Assembly (NCBI RefSeq): GCF_002994745.2
Contig: NC_037088.1
Location: 62,700,397-62,764,396, forward strand
DNA from: Rosa chinensis
Taxonomy: Eukaryota > Streptophyta > Magnoliopsida > Rosales > Rosaceae
Length of the DNA stretch: 64,000 nt
Direction: 5' to 3'
Below the pieces are notes generated by a model. The model did not search any database and had not been told where the DNA came from. It worked only from the letters and a program-made list of their open reading frames with translations. This document shows, piece by piece, positions 48,359 through 60,549 of the stretch. A program made the translations under genes and the position numbers. Each line of letters opens with the position of its first letter. Position 1 is the stretch's first letter.

Positions 48359-50527
48359 TTACTGGACTGGGTTAGCATTGTGCCACCCCTTGGTACACGG
48401 AGGGATGTTCACAAACTCGTCAAATTCCTTTACATGAACGTCACAGCACTTCCACTGCAAAATTTGAAGACAGATATTATTGGAATTGTAGACACATACA
48501 CCGACTATATGACTGAATCAACCATGCAGTAACTCACCCCTCTCACTCGGTCATGGAAAACAGCAGGCCCCGGGTGGTAATTGCATGCCGTCTCATGGTT
48601 ATCCCTCTCTTTGAAAGTTTGACCACAACCTTTATTTTTGCAGATTTGGGGCTGGTTTATGTCAATAATCTTTTTCAGTGGAGCAGAAGTGCCTTGATCA
48701 TTTGTAATGCTTTCTGTAAGTGGCGTTGTGGCTACATTTACAGGCTTTGAATTCATTTCTTTGGCTTGTGAACCTGGAAAAGGCACAACTTGCTTCAGCC
48801 TAAAATGTAAAAAATAATTCCTAAGAAGACGGATAAGTCATGCAAGGTGGAGCTTTATCATCTACCAAATAGAAGTAACTACATTACGTAAGGTATCTTA
48901 AAAAAAAAAATGATGTAAATTAGGGAATCAGCACAGATGGGGAACGACCCAAACAATCAGAAAAATACTTTAAGAGAATGAAAAGAGTTTAGATCAGACG
49001 ATAACATAACATTTGATTCAAGAAGATAAAAACCTCATCGAAACCCAAACCCCCAAAACATATCTGTGTTTTACCTCTTCTTAGATGCCAAAACCTGAAA
49101 AGTGGAATGTTAACTATTTTCCGCAGACCCCCAGCAATGTAAATAGAATATGCCATCATTGCATCAAATTCAACAAACCACCTAAAATTCATTTACAAGG
49201 AACTCTATTGCAGTTCCTTAACCCATTTCTTCAAACATCCATATCAATATGTCACTGATATCAGGACTTCATAAACTATAACATTCTTATTTTTCACCAA
49301 AAGTCAGACCTAGAAATCACTATTACAATCTCTCCTAGTTGTCATACTTAAAAGCGTTCTAAATAGCCTGGTTATACCATGTCCATGAAAAAACCAATCA
49401 ATCTCCAGACACACACCAAGCTTGAACAATTCAGAGTAAAGCAAAACACAACCAAATGAACATACCATGCTCTGAACAGAAGAAACCCTGTTGGCACCTA
49501 GAGCAGGATTGTTTAGCAGACGCATCAGATGCAGGAGCTGACGTAGAAACAGGCGTCTTAGGTTTCGCCTTTGCCAAAACAGGTTTCTCTGTTGTGTGTT
49601 TACCTGTCTTGCATCTTCATTCGACCCAAAAAAAAAAAAAAGTAAAGGAAGGAAGGAAGGAATAGGAAAGTTAGAAACCTAAACGCACAATCAACTGAAA
49701 GGGATCTCAAGAATCACATAATTCCAAGAGAAAATTAGAACTTACCCTTCTAATTCTAAAAATAAGCTGAAATCATGACTTCTTTTCTTGCAACAACTCC
49801 ACTCTTTAATCCCATCATGAAATATAGGCTGGAAAACAAAGATTTATTGCTTCACTTATGGTATCAAACTAAAAGAAAATAACAGAGCAAATCCAACAAA
49901 ATCAATGGGCATATTCGTATACTTACTCCCTGACGAATTGAAGACGCCCATGCGATCAAACCAAGCCCAAACATGCAAAAGAACAAGCACAAGTAAAATT
50001 ATAACAAGCAAGATTTCACAAAGCACAATAACAATGACAACCTCCATGTTACATTACACAATGTGCATCGATTTCAATTGATCATATAACGAACTTTAAC
50101 ACAAAAATAGATTCATAAAAAGTAAAACAAGCCAAATTTCCGACTCCATTTAAACCATAAAGCCAGTCAGCGAGCTCATTCTTCAAATTACATCACAGAG
50201 ATTTACTTCAAGATACAGATTGAAGCAAGTGGCGTATCCACCAGCTGAAATAAGCATGGAATTGTGTGTAGCCTCTAATTATAAAATTGAACTTGAATTT
50301 CAATTAGGGATTCTTTCTCAAACAAAAGCCTGAAACCTCGAAATCGCAAATGACTTCTAGCGAAACAATAAATTATTTAAAAAAAAAAAAAAAAAGGAGT
50401 TGGAGGAAGGGAGAGAGAGTACCGCATCGTGGTATTGGCAAGAACCTTCGGGATTGTTGTCTTCGGAAAAGGTGGCGTTGCAGCTGATTCGCTGGCATTT
50501 AAGTAGAGCTGCCGGCTGGCCCTCCAT
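48359..50527 (-). CDS. RAR1: RAR1, CHORD-domain co-chaperone for NLR receptors
   Basis: Five exons (50423-50527, 49746-49828, 49466-49614, 48538-48773, 48359-48454) join in frame to 222 residues; Arabidopsis RAR1 is 226. CHORD-I spans about 9-68 ([45 protein letters not shown]), then a plant CCCH stretch ([13 protein letters not shown], about 100-112), then CHORD-II (about 156-216: [49 protein letters not shown]). All zinc-binding Cys and His positions appear intact. RAR1 works with SGT1 and HSP90 to stabilise many CC-NBS-LRR proteins, so it is functionally tied to the NLR class found in this window. Position matches Arabidopsis At5g51700. Lower-strand CT repeats lie around the start codon. 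Confidence 0.95.
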
Positions 50528-52280
50528 TCTCTCTCTCTCTCTGTGTACGAATCTGTCTCTCGAGGAAGGAGGAGGAGGAGGAGGAGGAGAAAGAAGAAAG
50601 ACCGGCGAGTGAGTCCAACCGAGCTCAAAACAGATTCGCCCACTATGATTTTTCTTTTTCTTTTCGAACTTTCTCGAGAAGTTGCGCCGGGTCTCGGCCA
50701 TTGACTTTCCCGTCAAATTGTGGGAGTCAATGGGCTTAATTAATTCCAATTACGGGCTCGGGTCCGTGGTCAGATGGGTTTTTCACTTTATCCAAGTTTT
50801 TTTGGATGAAAACCCAGTCCAGTCTAATGAGCTCCAACTTAATCTTTTGTTTTTTTAATAAAATCCCACTCTCCTACATCATAATCTCATCGTTCCGGTC
50901 AGAATTTTTGAGTTTTGTCGATTCTAAAATTATTCAAAAATCATGATTTGAGTGTGAGAAAATAAGAACAAGTCATTTTGGCCAAAAGACTGTCTTATAG
51001 TCCACGGTTTTAAAGAAAAAGTCATGGCCCGAGACAATCTTTTTTCTTTGCTATTTTTAACAGAATTGAAGTTTCTATTCATACCTTCTAAAATTTGCAC
51101 AAAACTTCCAACCTTGCCCTTTTTTTGTATCCACTCAATTTTTTCCAATACAAATCTACTAGTAATATTTTTTTTTTTTCCATCACTTAACACCATTTTA
51201 TTCCTTCCTTTCTCTCACGATCATCACCATGCACGTACTCCTTCCCTTATCGCTTAGATACTCTTATGAACCTCCTTCTATTTCTTAATAAATCGTGCAA
51301 TTTACAATATCACAGGAGGACTATTATCAAAATCAATTTTCCTAACTAGTAACATAGTCTACTCTAGCAAAAAAAAAAAAAAAAACCGAGATAACAATTA
51401 GCATCAACTCCATGAAGTGAAGCAATTAAGCCAAACTAGAAAAAAAAAACAAAAACAATAGGATAGAAATTGCTTTTTGATCATTATTTTCTCGTTTCTT
51501 CTTTTCTATATTTTTTTTTCCTTTATTCCATTTTGCAATGTTTAACATTCTACCTTAATCAAAGTTGCCCAATAATCCTCATGTATGGCTGTAAAAGAAT
51601 GAGGGAGGGAGAAGGGAAGGTGCAGATTTTATTTAATTTTTTTCATGTTTCATTTTGTTCATTTTTTAGAAGGGCAAAGTTCGGTTTAAAAACTTCCGAA
51701 AATTGTTGGAGGTCCAAATACCATTTTAGGAGGTATGAATAGAACTTCCCTTACAAGATTCCAAAAGTATATGACTAGTTCGGTATAATAATCTTGCTAG
51801 CACGAGCACCTGGTAGCACTTGCATGAGCTGGTCTGGGCATCATTAGTCTCGCTAATCAAAGTAAGCAATTTTTGCTTACTCTGCCGTAGGATAAATGCA
51901 GTAGAACAAATTTACAGAAAAGATGCTGCAGGGTAAACGATGTTTGGTATTAATTATCCATCAAAATTTGATTCTAAAGTTCATCTTTTGCAGGATACAA
52001 TTTCTTAACTCTAGTATATGCAGTAACTTTCTCCAAACAGACTAGCATTCACACTTGAAGAAGAGCCCTAGGAATCATATTTACAAGCTGCTCAAGAAGT
52101 CAAAAATATAGCTATGCACACAGATACTCCGAGAATGATAACTCCAAGCTAACTGAATATCCGGACATCAGTCACCTGCAACCTTTATAACAGAATTGGC
52201 AGTGAACATGAGACCTGATATTCACAAATCATACAGCTGAATCGTATAGTAACGATCAGAGACTTGATACGCGGAAGAGG
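50528..52280. other. Intergenic region between RAR1 (5' end) and KEA5 (3' end)
   Basis: No gene was seen. It holds the RAR1 promoter side (a GGA repeat near 50569-50586, in the 5' leader), poly-A/T runs, a short perfect hairpin (AGTAAGCAA-TTT-TTGCTTACT, 51860-51880) and the presumed KEA5 3' UTR. Confidence 0.6.
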
Positions 52281-55200
52281 TCACAATACTCTGGTGTGTA
52301 CTTCAATCATCGCAACTTTCTCCTGTGAAAGTGGGTGAAAATGAAAGCTAAGACTCAAGGTTTGGATAGCTTCCAGAAACAAATTATACTTGTAGGTGGT
52401 AAAAGTGTATCCAGCCCACAGCAGCCAACAATTCAATTTAAAAGAGGGATTATAAGAACCCTAGATAATATTACTTATAGTTCAAACTTGAAAGGTATAC
52501 CGTCCTTGCAAGTGTGTGTCAGCATGCATATATGTGCTTCAGAGAGGGGAAAAGATAGAGACCTCGTTATGTGTGGTGCCTTCAGGAGGAAACCAGTGCA
52601 TAAGAACTCCCAAATTCATTATGGCAGGAGTCAACTTAAACAAAAGAGGAGTTGTGACCTGTAGAACATCAATTTCTAGGTAAGTATATTGAGAGAGAGA
52701 TCCAGCTTTGCATGAAAATTGAATATAAAATTACCAGGCTAAGTGCTGTTGTTCCGAGAAGAAGCAGGTACATCTTCCCCTGTAGAATTTTTTTTATGTT
52801 GAAAAGAAAAACAACAATAACTAAATGAGATGAAATCAAGGCAAGAAAAATGAATGGTTCCTATTCATTGCAAACTGATTGCCACATTTGGAATATACAA
52901 TATTGAATCTGCAGTGTACGAAACAAAAATAATTAAATTTCAAACTGCATCTTAAAAATGAGAAGCTTTAACTTCTCAATGTTGGAGTGCATATCAACAC
53001 AAAGTATCTTCTTAAAGTTTCTTTCAAGTACAAATATCTTCTTCGAGTTCTTATGTTGCAAAAATATTGTCATGAACTTCATTTCATCATTCAGCACTAT
53101 TATCAGCTAGGTCTTCAAACCAAAACCTAGTGGTAAAATTTTATGATTCACCAAAATTCTATGCTTTTCAAGAAAACCAAATTACAGCGGTACATATGCA
53201 AATGTTGAATATACCATGACTGACCAAGAGAGCAAAAAGTTACCTCAATTAGATGAAGATTTGAGGCCCGGCTTAAAAGGACAAAAGCAAATTCTCCAAT
53301 TTGAGCAAGTGAGACTCCAACCTATAAAAAGTAAACAAATCTCGATATTAGGACTTGTTAAATAAGTTTGTTAGAGACATATAAGATGTGCAAATCTTAC
53401 ATGAACTTACCATAAATGATGTCTTAAAGCTGTATCCAAATGCCTTAGTAACTATAGTAACAACAGCAGTCTTTACCACTATAACTAGAATCACAGATGC
53501 TAGAAGTATGTCCACGTGGCTCCACAGGAAATGTACATGTATGAGCATTCCAATACTTGAAAGGAAGAGAGCTGCAAATAGGTTACGAATTGGCTCCACC
53601 TAAAATTCAGAGAAACATCATGTTCAACAATGAATTAGTTCCCTACATCTGTTTTTTTTTTTTTATCCGTACATATTTTCTCTGTTTTTTTTTTTCTCCA
53701 AAAGGGATCAATAAAACATTTATTTTAGGTAACAAGTAAAAACGCCGAGAGTACCTGATCTAAAGTATGTTGTGCAAAGTCAGTGGTTGATATCATAATT
53801 CCAGCCACAAATGAACCCAACTCAAGGCTAAGGCCTAGCTTATCACTGCACTGAAAGGATTACAGGAGATTCACAAGTATCAAAACAGCGTTGAGAACTA
53901 CAAATATGTAGCAAGATCGCTATCTTAGAACCATGCTACTTTTCTTACATCCAAATCTGTATGCTCGAAAAGTGGCATTTCATTATCTTAATGTTAAAAG
54001 GAGGCTAGCTTATACTTTATAGTATCAAGAAATAAATTTTTAGACCATATTATACACTTCAAAAAATAGCATGATGAGCAGTCATTAGTTTTGATAAATA
54101 CAAGAACAAAATAGTTCACTTACCCAAGCAGATAATAAGCAGAAAGCCACAACAGCCAGCTGATAAAGCTCATTTGTCTGCTTCAGAATAAGAATCATAA
54201 AAGAACAAATGAAGTTATAGTCGATCCAGATTCCAGAAGGTAACTAGCCCGCTCCAATAGAAAAGCAATACTTACTTGAGAGGACAACTTCATCATCAAT
54301 TTAAGAAAGCGAGGAACAAACGACCAACAAAATACAGATGAGGCAGCAAGATATAATGATAAGACTAGCACCCTGAAGTAAAAACAAAATACAAGTTTAT
54401 GATATGCAACAAGCTTGTTGTCAGTTTGTTGCGCAGTATATTACACAGATAATAAGAAAAATAAACAGAGTAAACTTGATCAAGGCAAGCAAACATGACA
54501 AAACAGATTCACACTTTCATTATGGCATCAAAACAAGGATGGAATAGAAACAATAAAAGACGGTGAGAAAAGAAAAAATGCAATCAAAGAAGGCAACAAA
54601 GCAGACTTACAACTTCCCCACAGATACCATCCCTTGGAAAACGCCGCTATGACCACCCAAAACTGGGAGCAAGGCAAACAGTAAACCAACAGCACAATCC
54701 TGAAATAACCACAGTGATATAATGAATAGATATGCTCCGCATACAGCATTATTATGTAAAACTCAGTTATCAATAAATTTAGCATTCAAGTTTTCACAGT
54801 TCAAAACCTACCTGGAAAATTAGCGTCCCAATTGTAACTTGACCATGAAGAGCACTATTACTATTCCTTTCTGCTAGAAATTTCACCACCTGATAAAAGG
54901 GTATATGAAAGAAATGAGGTTTATTGAAAATTCAGAAAGCAGCAACGAAGGAAGCAAAGTGACAATGTAATTAAGGGTCAGAAACATACCACTGCTGTTG
55001 ATGACATTGACAGGAAGGAACCAACAAAAATCCCCTCAGACAACTTTGCTCCACATAACTGCAAAATTAGCAAAAGGGAAGCACAGTGTTCATTTTGACG
55101 GGAATTAACATCTTGTAAGAAAAACCAAATAATAAGACTGAGTATGCTAATACTATACCCCAGCAGTTATTCCACACAAGAACATAAATGTTATGATTTG

Positions 55201-57867
55201 AAGAAGCCCTCCAAGAACAGCTACAGGGCCCACAACTTTCAACTGCATTAATGAAAAGTTAAAAAGCCTCCCTACACAGAGGGTATTCTCCTCCTCTCCC
55301 TCAGGACATATGTAGAATATAATCCTTTACAAACTTTCAGCAAAACTAAATGATGTTAAATTTCCAAAGCCATACATACCTTAGCCAAAGAAAACTCCAA
55401 CCCTAGAGCAAAAAGAAGAAACACAACACCAAATTGTGCAACAGTTTCTACCTGTAGCAAAAGAAGAAAGGATCACCAAAAAAAAAAAATGTTACCAGAG
55501 GTGTGATCGCAGGTAAGCTTGACATAAAAGTAACACAGAGATTTCCAAGACAGTGAATAATAGTTCTGTTCTGCTCTTATTCTTTTATATTAGACTATGA
55601 ATGACAAATTGTAACTTCAATATGGATAAAGGGCATCAAATGCGGTGTAAGTTAAAGAAGGAGCAACCCTTTGGCACTTTGACTTTCTAAATTTTACCAA
55701 AGTTGATATTTGAATCCATGGCTTAAAATCCCGATACATTTTGAAAGCATTTATAGTTTAAGAGGAGAAAAAAGTGTTCAATCTCCTAAACAGAAGCAAG
55801 AGGCATCATTTAATAAACTGGTTCTTTTTTATAAGATTACTATACGATGTGCATAACACTTTCTCCAAGATCATAACTATATTTCCATGAAAATGACAAT
55901 CATTGGAGCTACAATATTGTGGGAAGAATAAAAGTAGGTAGGTGCGGGAAATTTATATAGAAACTACAACTCTCATATCAACAAAGAATAGAAATTGTAA
56001 CTGATCGCACTTCACACCAACGTACCTGTACCATTTCACTGATGAACATGAGACCCCCTGGTCCAATGAGAGACCCCGCAAGAAGATAGCCCACAATCAC
56101 CTACCATATACGCATAAATCAGAAAAATATAACCACAGTTGTATCATATGAATAAGTTAACGAGACGTAGCTGCATTTTATTAATGTTGCCATGCAGATA
56201 AGCACCCAGCTACAAATGAGTGAAAATGATCAATAAGTGCAAATTAGAGACTAAGATTTAAAAACAAACCGGTTGCCCCAAACAAGAAAACACAATTCCC
56301 CCAATGGCAGCAGAAACTATGATAACCACCAAATCAGAAATTAACCTGTAAAAGTGTCAAGTGTCAACTATATATAATTTGTACCAAGAAGTAAAATCAA
56401 AAGTTAGAAATTGACCAACATCTAGTTTGTCATACAAAAACAAAAGATGATGGCTATTTGAGGAAACATTAGGTTTTTCAGGTATTGCAAGAACCATAAA
56501 ACATCAAATTAACCAACAACTAAGATGTTTTTCTCCATCTCTGGTGATGCATTAGCGTTGGAAATTTGTGTTGCAATCAATAACCAAATCTCAGTTCCAG
56601 AATTATTTATGTATAGCACAATCAGGAAAGGACTATTTAACGATACCTCAAATCTACTTGAAGTACTGGATATTTGGATTTCTTGTTTGACATCACGAAC
56701 ACATTGTCCTATCAGTAAACAAGTAAAATAAGCTAACAGGTTTAAACAGAAACTTAAACAATTACTACTGAGAATCTCTGCCAAAGCTCTCAACAGAAAA
56801 AAAGATCATTTGTCACAGCTATCAAAGTACCTTTTTGTCAATCAAGGTTGTTGTTTCCTCAGAGTCTTCATTCTCCAGGGAAAAAACACCTTGAAACTGA
56901 TAAGATTTTGTGCCGCTGGTAACCAAAACAAACTAGTCAGTATACATTACTACAAGTCCATAACAAAGTAAAATCGCATCTCATTCCGTTATAAATTTAA
57001 CATGTTGTCACAACACAATCATCTTGTCATTGAAAGACTATTACAACATTCACGTACTTAGTCTCTTGAGTATCATTTTTATTGCCCTTCTCATGAGTGA
57101 TCTTAGCTACAGTCTCCAGTACCGCCTGAAATACAGAACCACCACTTCTTCAACATAATGATATCGACGAAAGAAGAAAATAGTAAAAATCACAGAATTA
57201 AAATCAATTCAATTGATACGTTCAAAATTTACAGAAATAGTACACAAACCAAATTCTTGCATTTTGATACAAGAAGCTCATAAGAATGACAAAAAACTTA
57301 CTTGTTGATCAGCCACACTACTGTTAAAGCTGCTTTTATCAGATCCTAATAAAAATTTAAACCAAACAAAAAGTTAGCTAGAGCATACGAAACCACATAA
57401 TTCAGGAACAAAAATAATGCATCAATTACTAACATCAAAAGCATATTGTAAACTATAAGCAGCTGCATTTAACTAAAAAAAAAAAAAAAAAGCTACTAAT
57501 AATCCGCTTAGTTCTTCAACCACAACCTCACTCAACTCCTCTAACCTAAACTGAATCAATTCAGATTTTCAAACCAGAAGCTACAATACACGCACAATGT
57601 AAGCTAAAACCGAAGAGAAAATCGGAAGAAGTGACCTTCGGGCTGATCGTTATCGGAGAACTCTTTCTCGAGAACCCGATCGAACATTTTGGCGATGGTG
57701 CCGTCGTTACTTTCCGGTGCGGAAGAGTTCATCATAGTCCCGTAGAACCTCTCCCTCATTTCCTTGTCGGATCTCACCGCGGACGAAACCCTCGCGTGAA
57801 CCAAAAGCATGGCAACGCAATAACAGAACCCGAACCCGATGGACCGGGTTCGTTTTCTCTTCGCCAT
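52281..57867 (-). CDS. KEA5: KEA5-type K+/H+ antiporter (CPA2 family)
   Basis: Twenty exons, about 576 residues; Arabidopsis KEA5 is about 568. Order: N-terminal hydrophobic signal (about 11-30), a soluble luminal segment (GTIAKMFDRVLEKEF), then about 12 membrane segments: LISDLVVIIVSAAIGGI, VGYLLAGSLIGPGGL, FLLFALGLEFSLAK, STAVVVKFLAERN, GSFVAGIMISTTDFAQHTL, and the conserved SLAQIGEFAFVLLSRAS. The C-terminus is short (EKVAMIEVHTRVL), as in KEA5, and lacks the regulatory KTN domain of KEA1-3. KEA4-6 exchange K+ for H+ in Golgi, trans-Golgi and late endosomes. Exons, high to low: 57636-57867, 57302-57345, 57058-57125, 56831-56915, 56647-56708, 56270-56345, 56026-56100, 55380-55451, 55159-55242, 54990-55058, 54812-54889, 54611-54699, 54276-54372, 54124-54177, 53755-53850, 53411-53599, 53244-53321, 52735-52779, 52563-52658, 52281-52322. 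The last exon is the least certain. Position matches At5g51710. Confidence 0.93.
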
Positions 57868-58631
57868 GGAAAATGTGGCCGGGGAATCGAATCGCCGCCG
57901 ACTCGAATTTAGGGTTTGAGAGGAATTTGAATTGAATTGAATTGAATTTGAATGCGTGAGAAAAAAGGAAGGCTACCCTTTTTTTTTTTTTCACTTTCGC
58001 AGGTTCGCTCTCTCCTCCTTCCTTTTTGTCCGCGATTTGTTGATTTGGGGACTTTTAGTTTTGTTCAGGCGGGATCAATACATCACGTGACCGTATGAAC
58101 GCGCGTTTTTACAGCGGGGGTAATGTGGTCGTTTCCTTTCTTTTCCGCGCACGAGTTTTTTTATATTTTTTTTTCTTACGCCTTATAAATCAAAATTTTT
58201 TATTGAGCTTGTCATTTCTTTTTAGAGAAAGAATTGTGTTTGTGCAACGATCATTGTGTTTGTGCTTGTTATGATGAAATATTAAATACGTGTTTGCTTA
58301 CCATGGGCATCTCATGATTGTGTATTTGTGTTATTTAAATTCTGCATATATAGTTGTATATAACCACCTCGATAATGATGGTAAAAAAAAACATTACATT
58401 GTCTTGTAACTAGCAATAGTTCATCATTACAATTTATATTGGTTGAAATTATGGGTTTCAAGTATACCATTGGAATGGAGGGTTTAGGAAAATCATTATA
58501 TATTTTCATCCTCATTTTAAGAGAGAGCTACTAGTTATCAGTTACCCATCAATGAAAGCCACAATTATAAGAGCTGTATATTAAGCTCAATCGCTAATAG
58601 AATTTGATAAGTTTTTATTGAAGAACTTACA

Positions 58632-58640
58632 TAAAATTAT
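58632..58640. repeat. Left target site duplication of the 499-bp element
   Basis: TAAAATTAT, identical to the right-hand flank. Confidence 0.85.
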
Positions 58641-59139
58641 GGGTAAAAGTTATAAATAATCATTGTGGTTTGGAGTGACGCTCAAAACTAACCTTATGAT
58701 TTAAAAATATTTAATTTTATCCCTGTGGTTTGGGAAACTAATTAATATTGATCCAAATGCTATTTTTGACAAAAATATCTCATGTGCAAGAATAAATTTG
58801 TCATTTCAATTTTAAGTAGTAAAAGAAATTAAATGAAATAGCATTTGAAAAATGAAACTAAAAAAAGTATAAGGTTGTGGAATTCTGATTTTTATTTATT
58901 TTTAATTTATTTTCCTATAAATTTTTTAATTTATTTTGTTTTTTGTTTTTTTTTATTGAGATGACAAATTTATCCTTACATATGAATTGCACATGGGAAA
59001 GTTTTTGTCAAAATTAGCTTTTGGACCAACTTTGATCAATTTTGCAAATCACATGGGTAAAATTAAACATTTTGAAACCACGAGGTTAATAATATTGAGT
59101 ATCATCCCAAATCACATGGACCATTTATATTTTTTACCC
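58641..59139. mobile_element. Short Mutator-like element with long TIRs and 9-bp TSD, 499 bp
   Basis: Ends are GGGTAAAAGTTATAAATAAT and, in reverse complement, GGGTAAAAAATATAAATGGT. The inverted repeats run some 180 bp per arm at roughly 75 percent identity, so almost the whole element is a fold-back. TAAAATTAT occurs exactly on both sides (58632-58640 and 59140-59148), a 9-bp duplication. AT-rich centre, no coding capacity. It is a different family from the 1290-bp element but shares the GGG...CCC ends and an AT-rich target. Confidence 0.85.
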
Positions 59140-59148
59140 TAAAATTAT
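59140..59148. repeat. Right target site duplication of the 499-bp element
   Basis: TAAAATTAT, a nine-base direct repeat of the left flank. Confidence 0.85.
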
Positions 59149-59582
59149 AGATATTTAGCTATTTTAAGTTCTTGCCATTAGTGATAATATATTTTTGTTC
59201 AACTAAACTAAATTTCAATAGTACTTTGCTCAAAAGAAAAATCAGTAGTACTGAATTTATAGTATGTATAGAATTTCAGAGGTTTTCTTTGTTGAAAACA
59301 TGTAAATGCTAATAATTTAATAAAATTACATGTAGGACGTGACACGAGCTATCAGAAGATGCATTACATATTTACGGCATTACGTAATTTGTTATATTAA
59401 TTTTTTTTATCAAATATTGATTTAAAAAATAAAAAATGTCCGAACTCCTATCATATTGGGTTAAAGTCCTTACACGGTAAATTCAAAAGCCCAAAGCCCA
59501 GAACACCAATGTATCGACGTGTCTCACCCACCGTCCACCCAACTGTCAATGGAGTGTGGCATCCACAGTCTTCACTCTATCC

Positions 59583-59589
59583 TATAAAA
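59583..59589 (+). promoter_or_regulatory. TATA box of NEET
   Basis: TATAAAA, 71 bases before the NEET ATG on the same strand: a normal plant promoter spacing with a short 5' UTR. Confidence 0.6.
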
Positions 59590-59653
59590 ATCTCATCTTC
59601 ACCACCAAATCGATCCCTTCAAGAAACCCAGAAACTCCCAGAGACCTATTTCA

Positions 59654-60549
59654 ATGGCGTCGACTGTCACCACTACCGCTCTGGTTTCTTCCGGCTACAC
59701 CAAATCGTCAAGCCCCTGTTCGCATCTCAGCAGCACAAGAGCCACAACCTTCGGGGCTCACCGCTTGGCCTACCCTTCCGGCGTAGATTTCAGCCGGAGG
59801 CCGAAGACAAGCGCGGTGGTGAGAGCGGAGGTTCAGCCGATTAACCCAGAGATTAGGAAGACTGAGGCGAAGGTTGTGGACTCTGTTGTGGTCACTGAGC
59901 TCGCTAAGCCCCTCACTGCTTACTGCCGGTAAATTTTTAGCTCAGTGTAGTTAATTTAATTTAGTTCTATGATTATATTAGGTCTGGAAAGATTTAATCT
60001 TTGGAGATGAAATGGGGTATGTGATTGAATTGTGAAGGGCATAATTATCAATTAGGCATTTGTTGTAGTGGTTTTCGATTTTGAAGAGTAATTCTTGAAG
60101 TTGGTTTTAGCGTTTCTAGCTCAAAATTTAGTGCCAAGACTTGCATTGGTGGATTTGATTAGATGTTGTTACTTTTTATTGTCTGATTATGGAAAAATCA
60201 AATTTTGGAGACGAAGTACTTCATTTGGTTTCACAATTAGCTATTGATGCCGTTGATGTGGTGCCTTTTCAACTAGAAGAGCTCTCTTTGAACTTGGTCT
60301 GGGAAGTTCTAGCCGTAAATTAGTGTTAGTATTGGCATTGCTCAATCATGGATTTGGAACAAACTGGGTCGTTGTAATATCAGCATTATCTTGCTTAATG
60401 TCATGGATTGTCTGCTGAATTTTGTGGTTTTTTTTTGTAAGTATAGGTGCTGGAGGTCAGGGACTTTTCCCTTGTGTGATGGAAGCCATGTGAAGCATAA
60501 TAAAGCTACTGGTGACAATGTCGGGCCATTGCTTTTGAAGAAGGAGTAA
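59654..60549 (+). CDS. NEET: NEET, plastid CDGSH 2Fe-2S protein
   Basis: Two exons (59654-59928 and 60447-60549) give 125 residues; Arabidopsis NEET is 108. A Ser/Thr-rich N-terminus (about 1-55) looks like a chloroplast transit peptide. The C-terminal CDGSH domain reads [16 protein letters not shown], with cluster ligands Cys91, Cys93, Cys102 and His106, the labile 3Cys-1His type. The intron splits the codon between the first two ligand cysteines. Plant NEET donates or transfers Fe-S clusters and affects iron and ROS balance, senescence and growth; it is dual-targeted to plastid and mitochondrion in Arabidopsis. Order matches At5g51720, the last recognised member of the collinear block. Confidence 0.95.

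Larger units (their letters stand above)
57868..59653. other. Divergent promoter region between KEA5 and NEET
   Basis: Two oppositely directed genes share this interval. It contains the GC-richer KEA5 leader (to about 58100), a 499-bp Mutator-like element, and a TATA box near NEET. No additional gene was seen. Confidence 0.65.

Noticed and set aside
51860..51880. Perfect 9-bp stem hairpin considered as a terminator or miRNA precursor
   Set aside because: Stem too short for a plant miRNA precursor, and plant genes do not use such terminators; probably chance or a repeat remnant.
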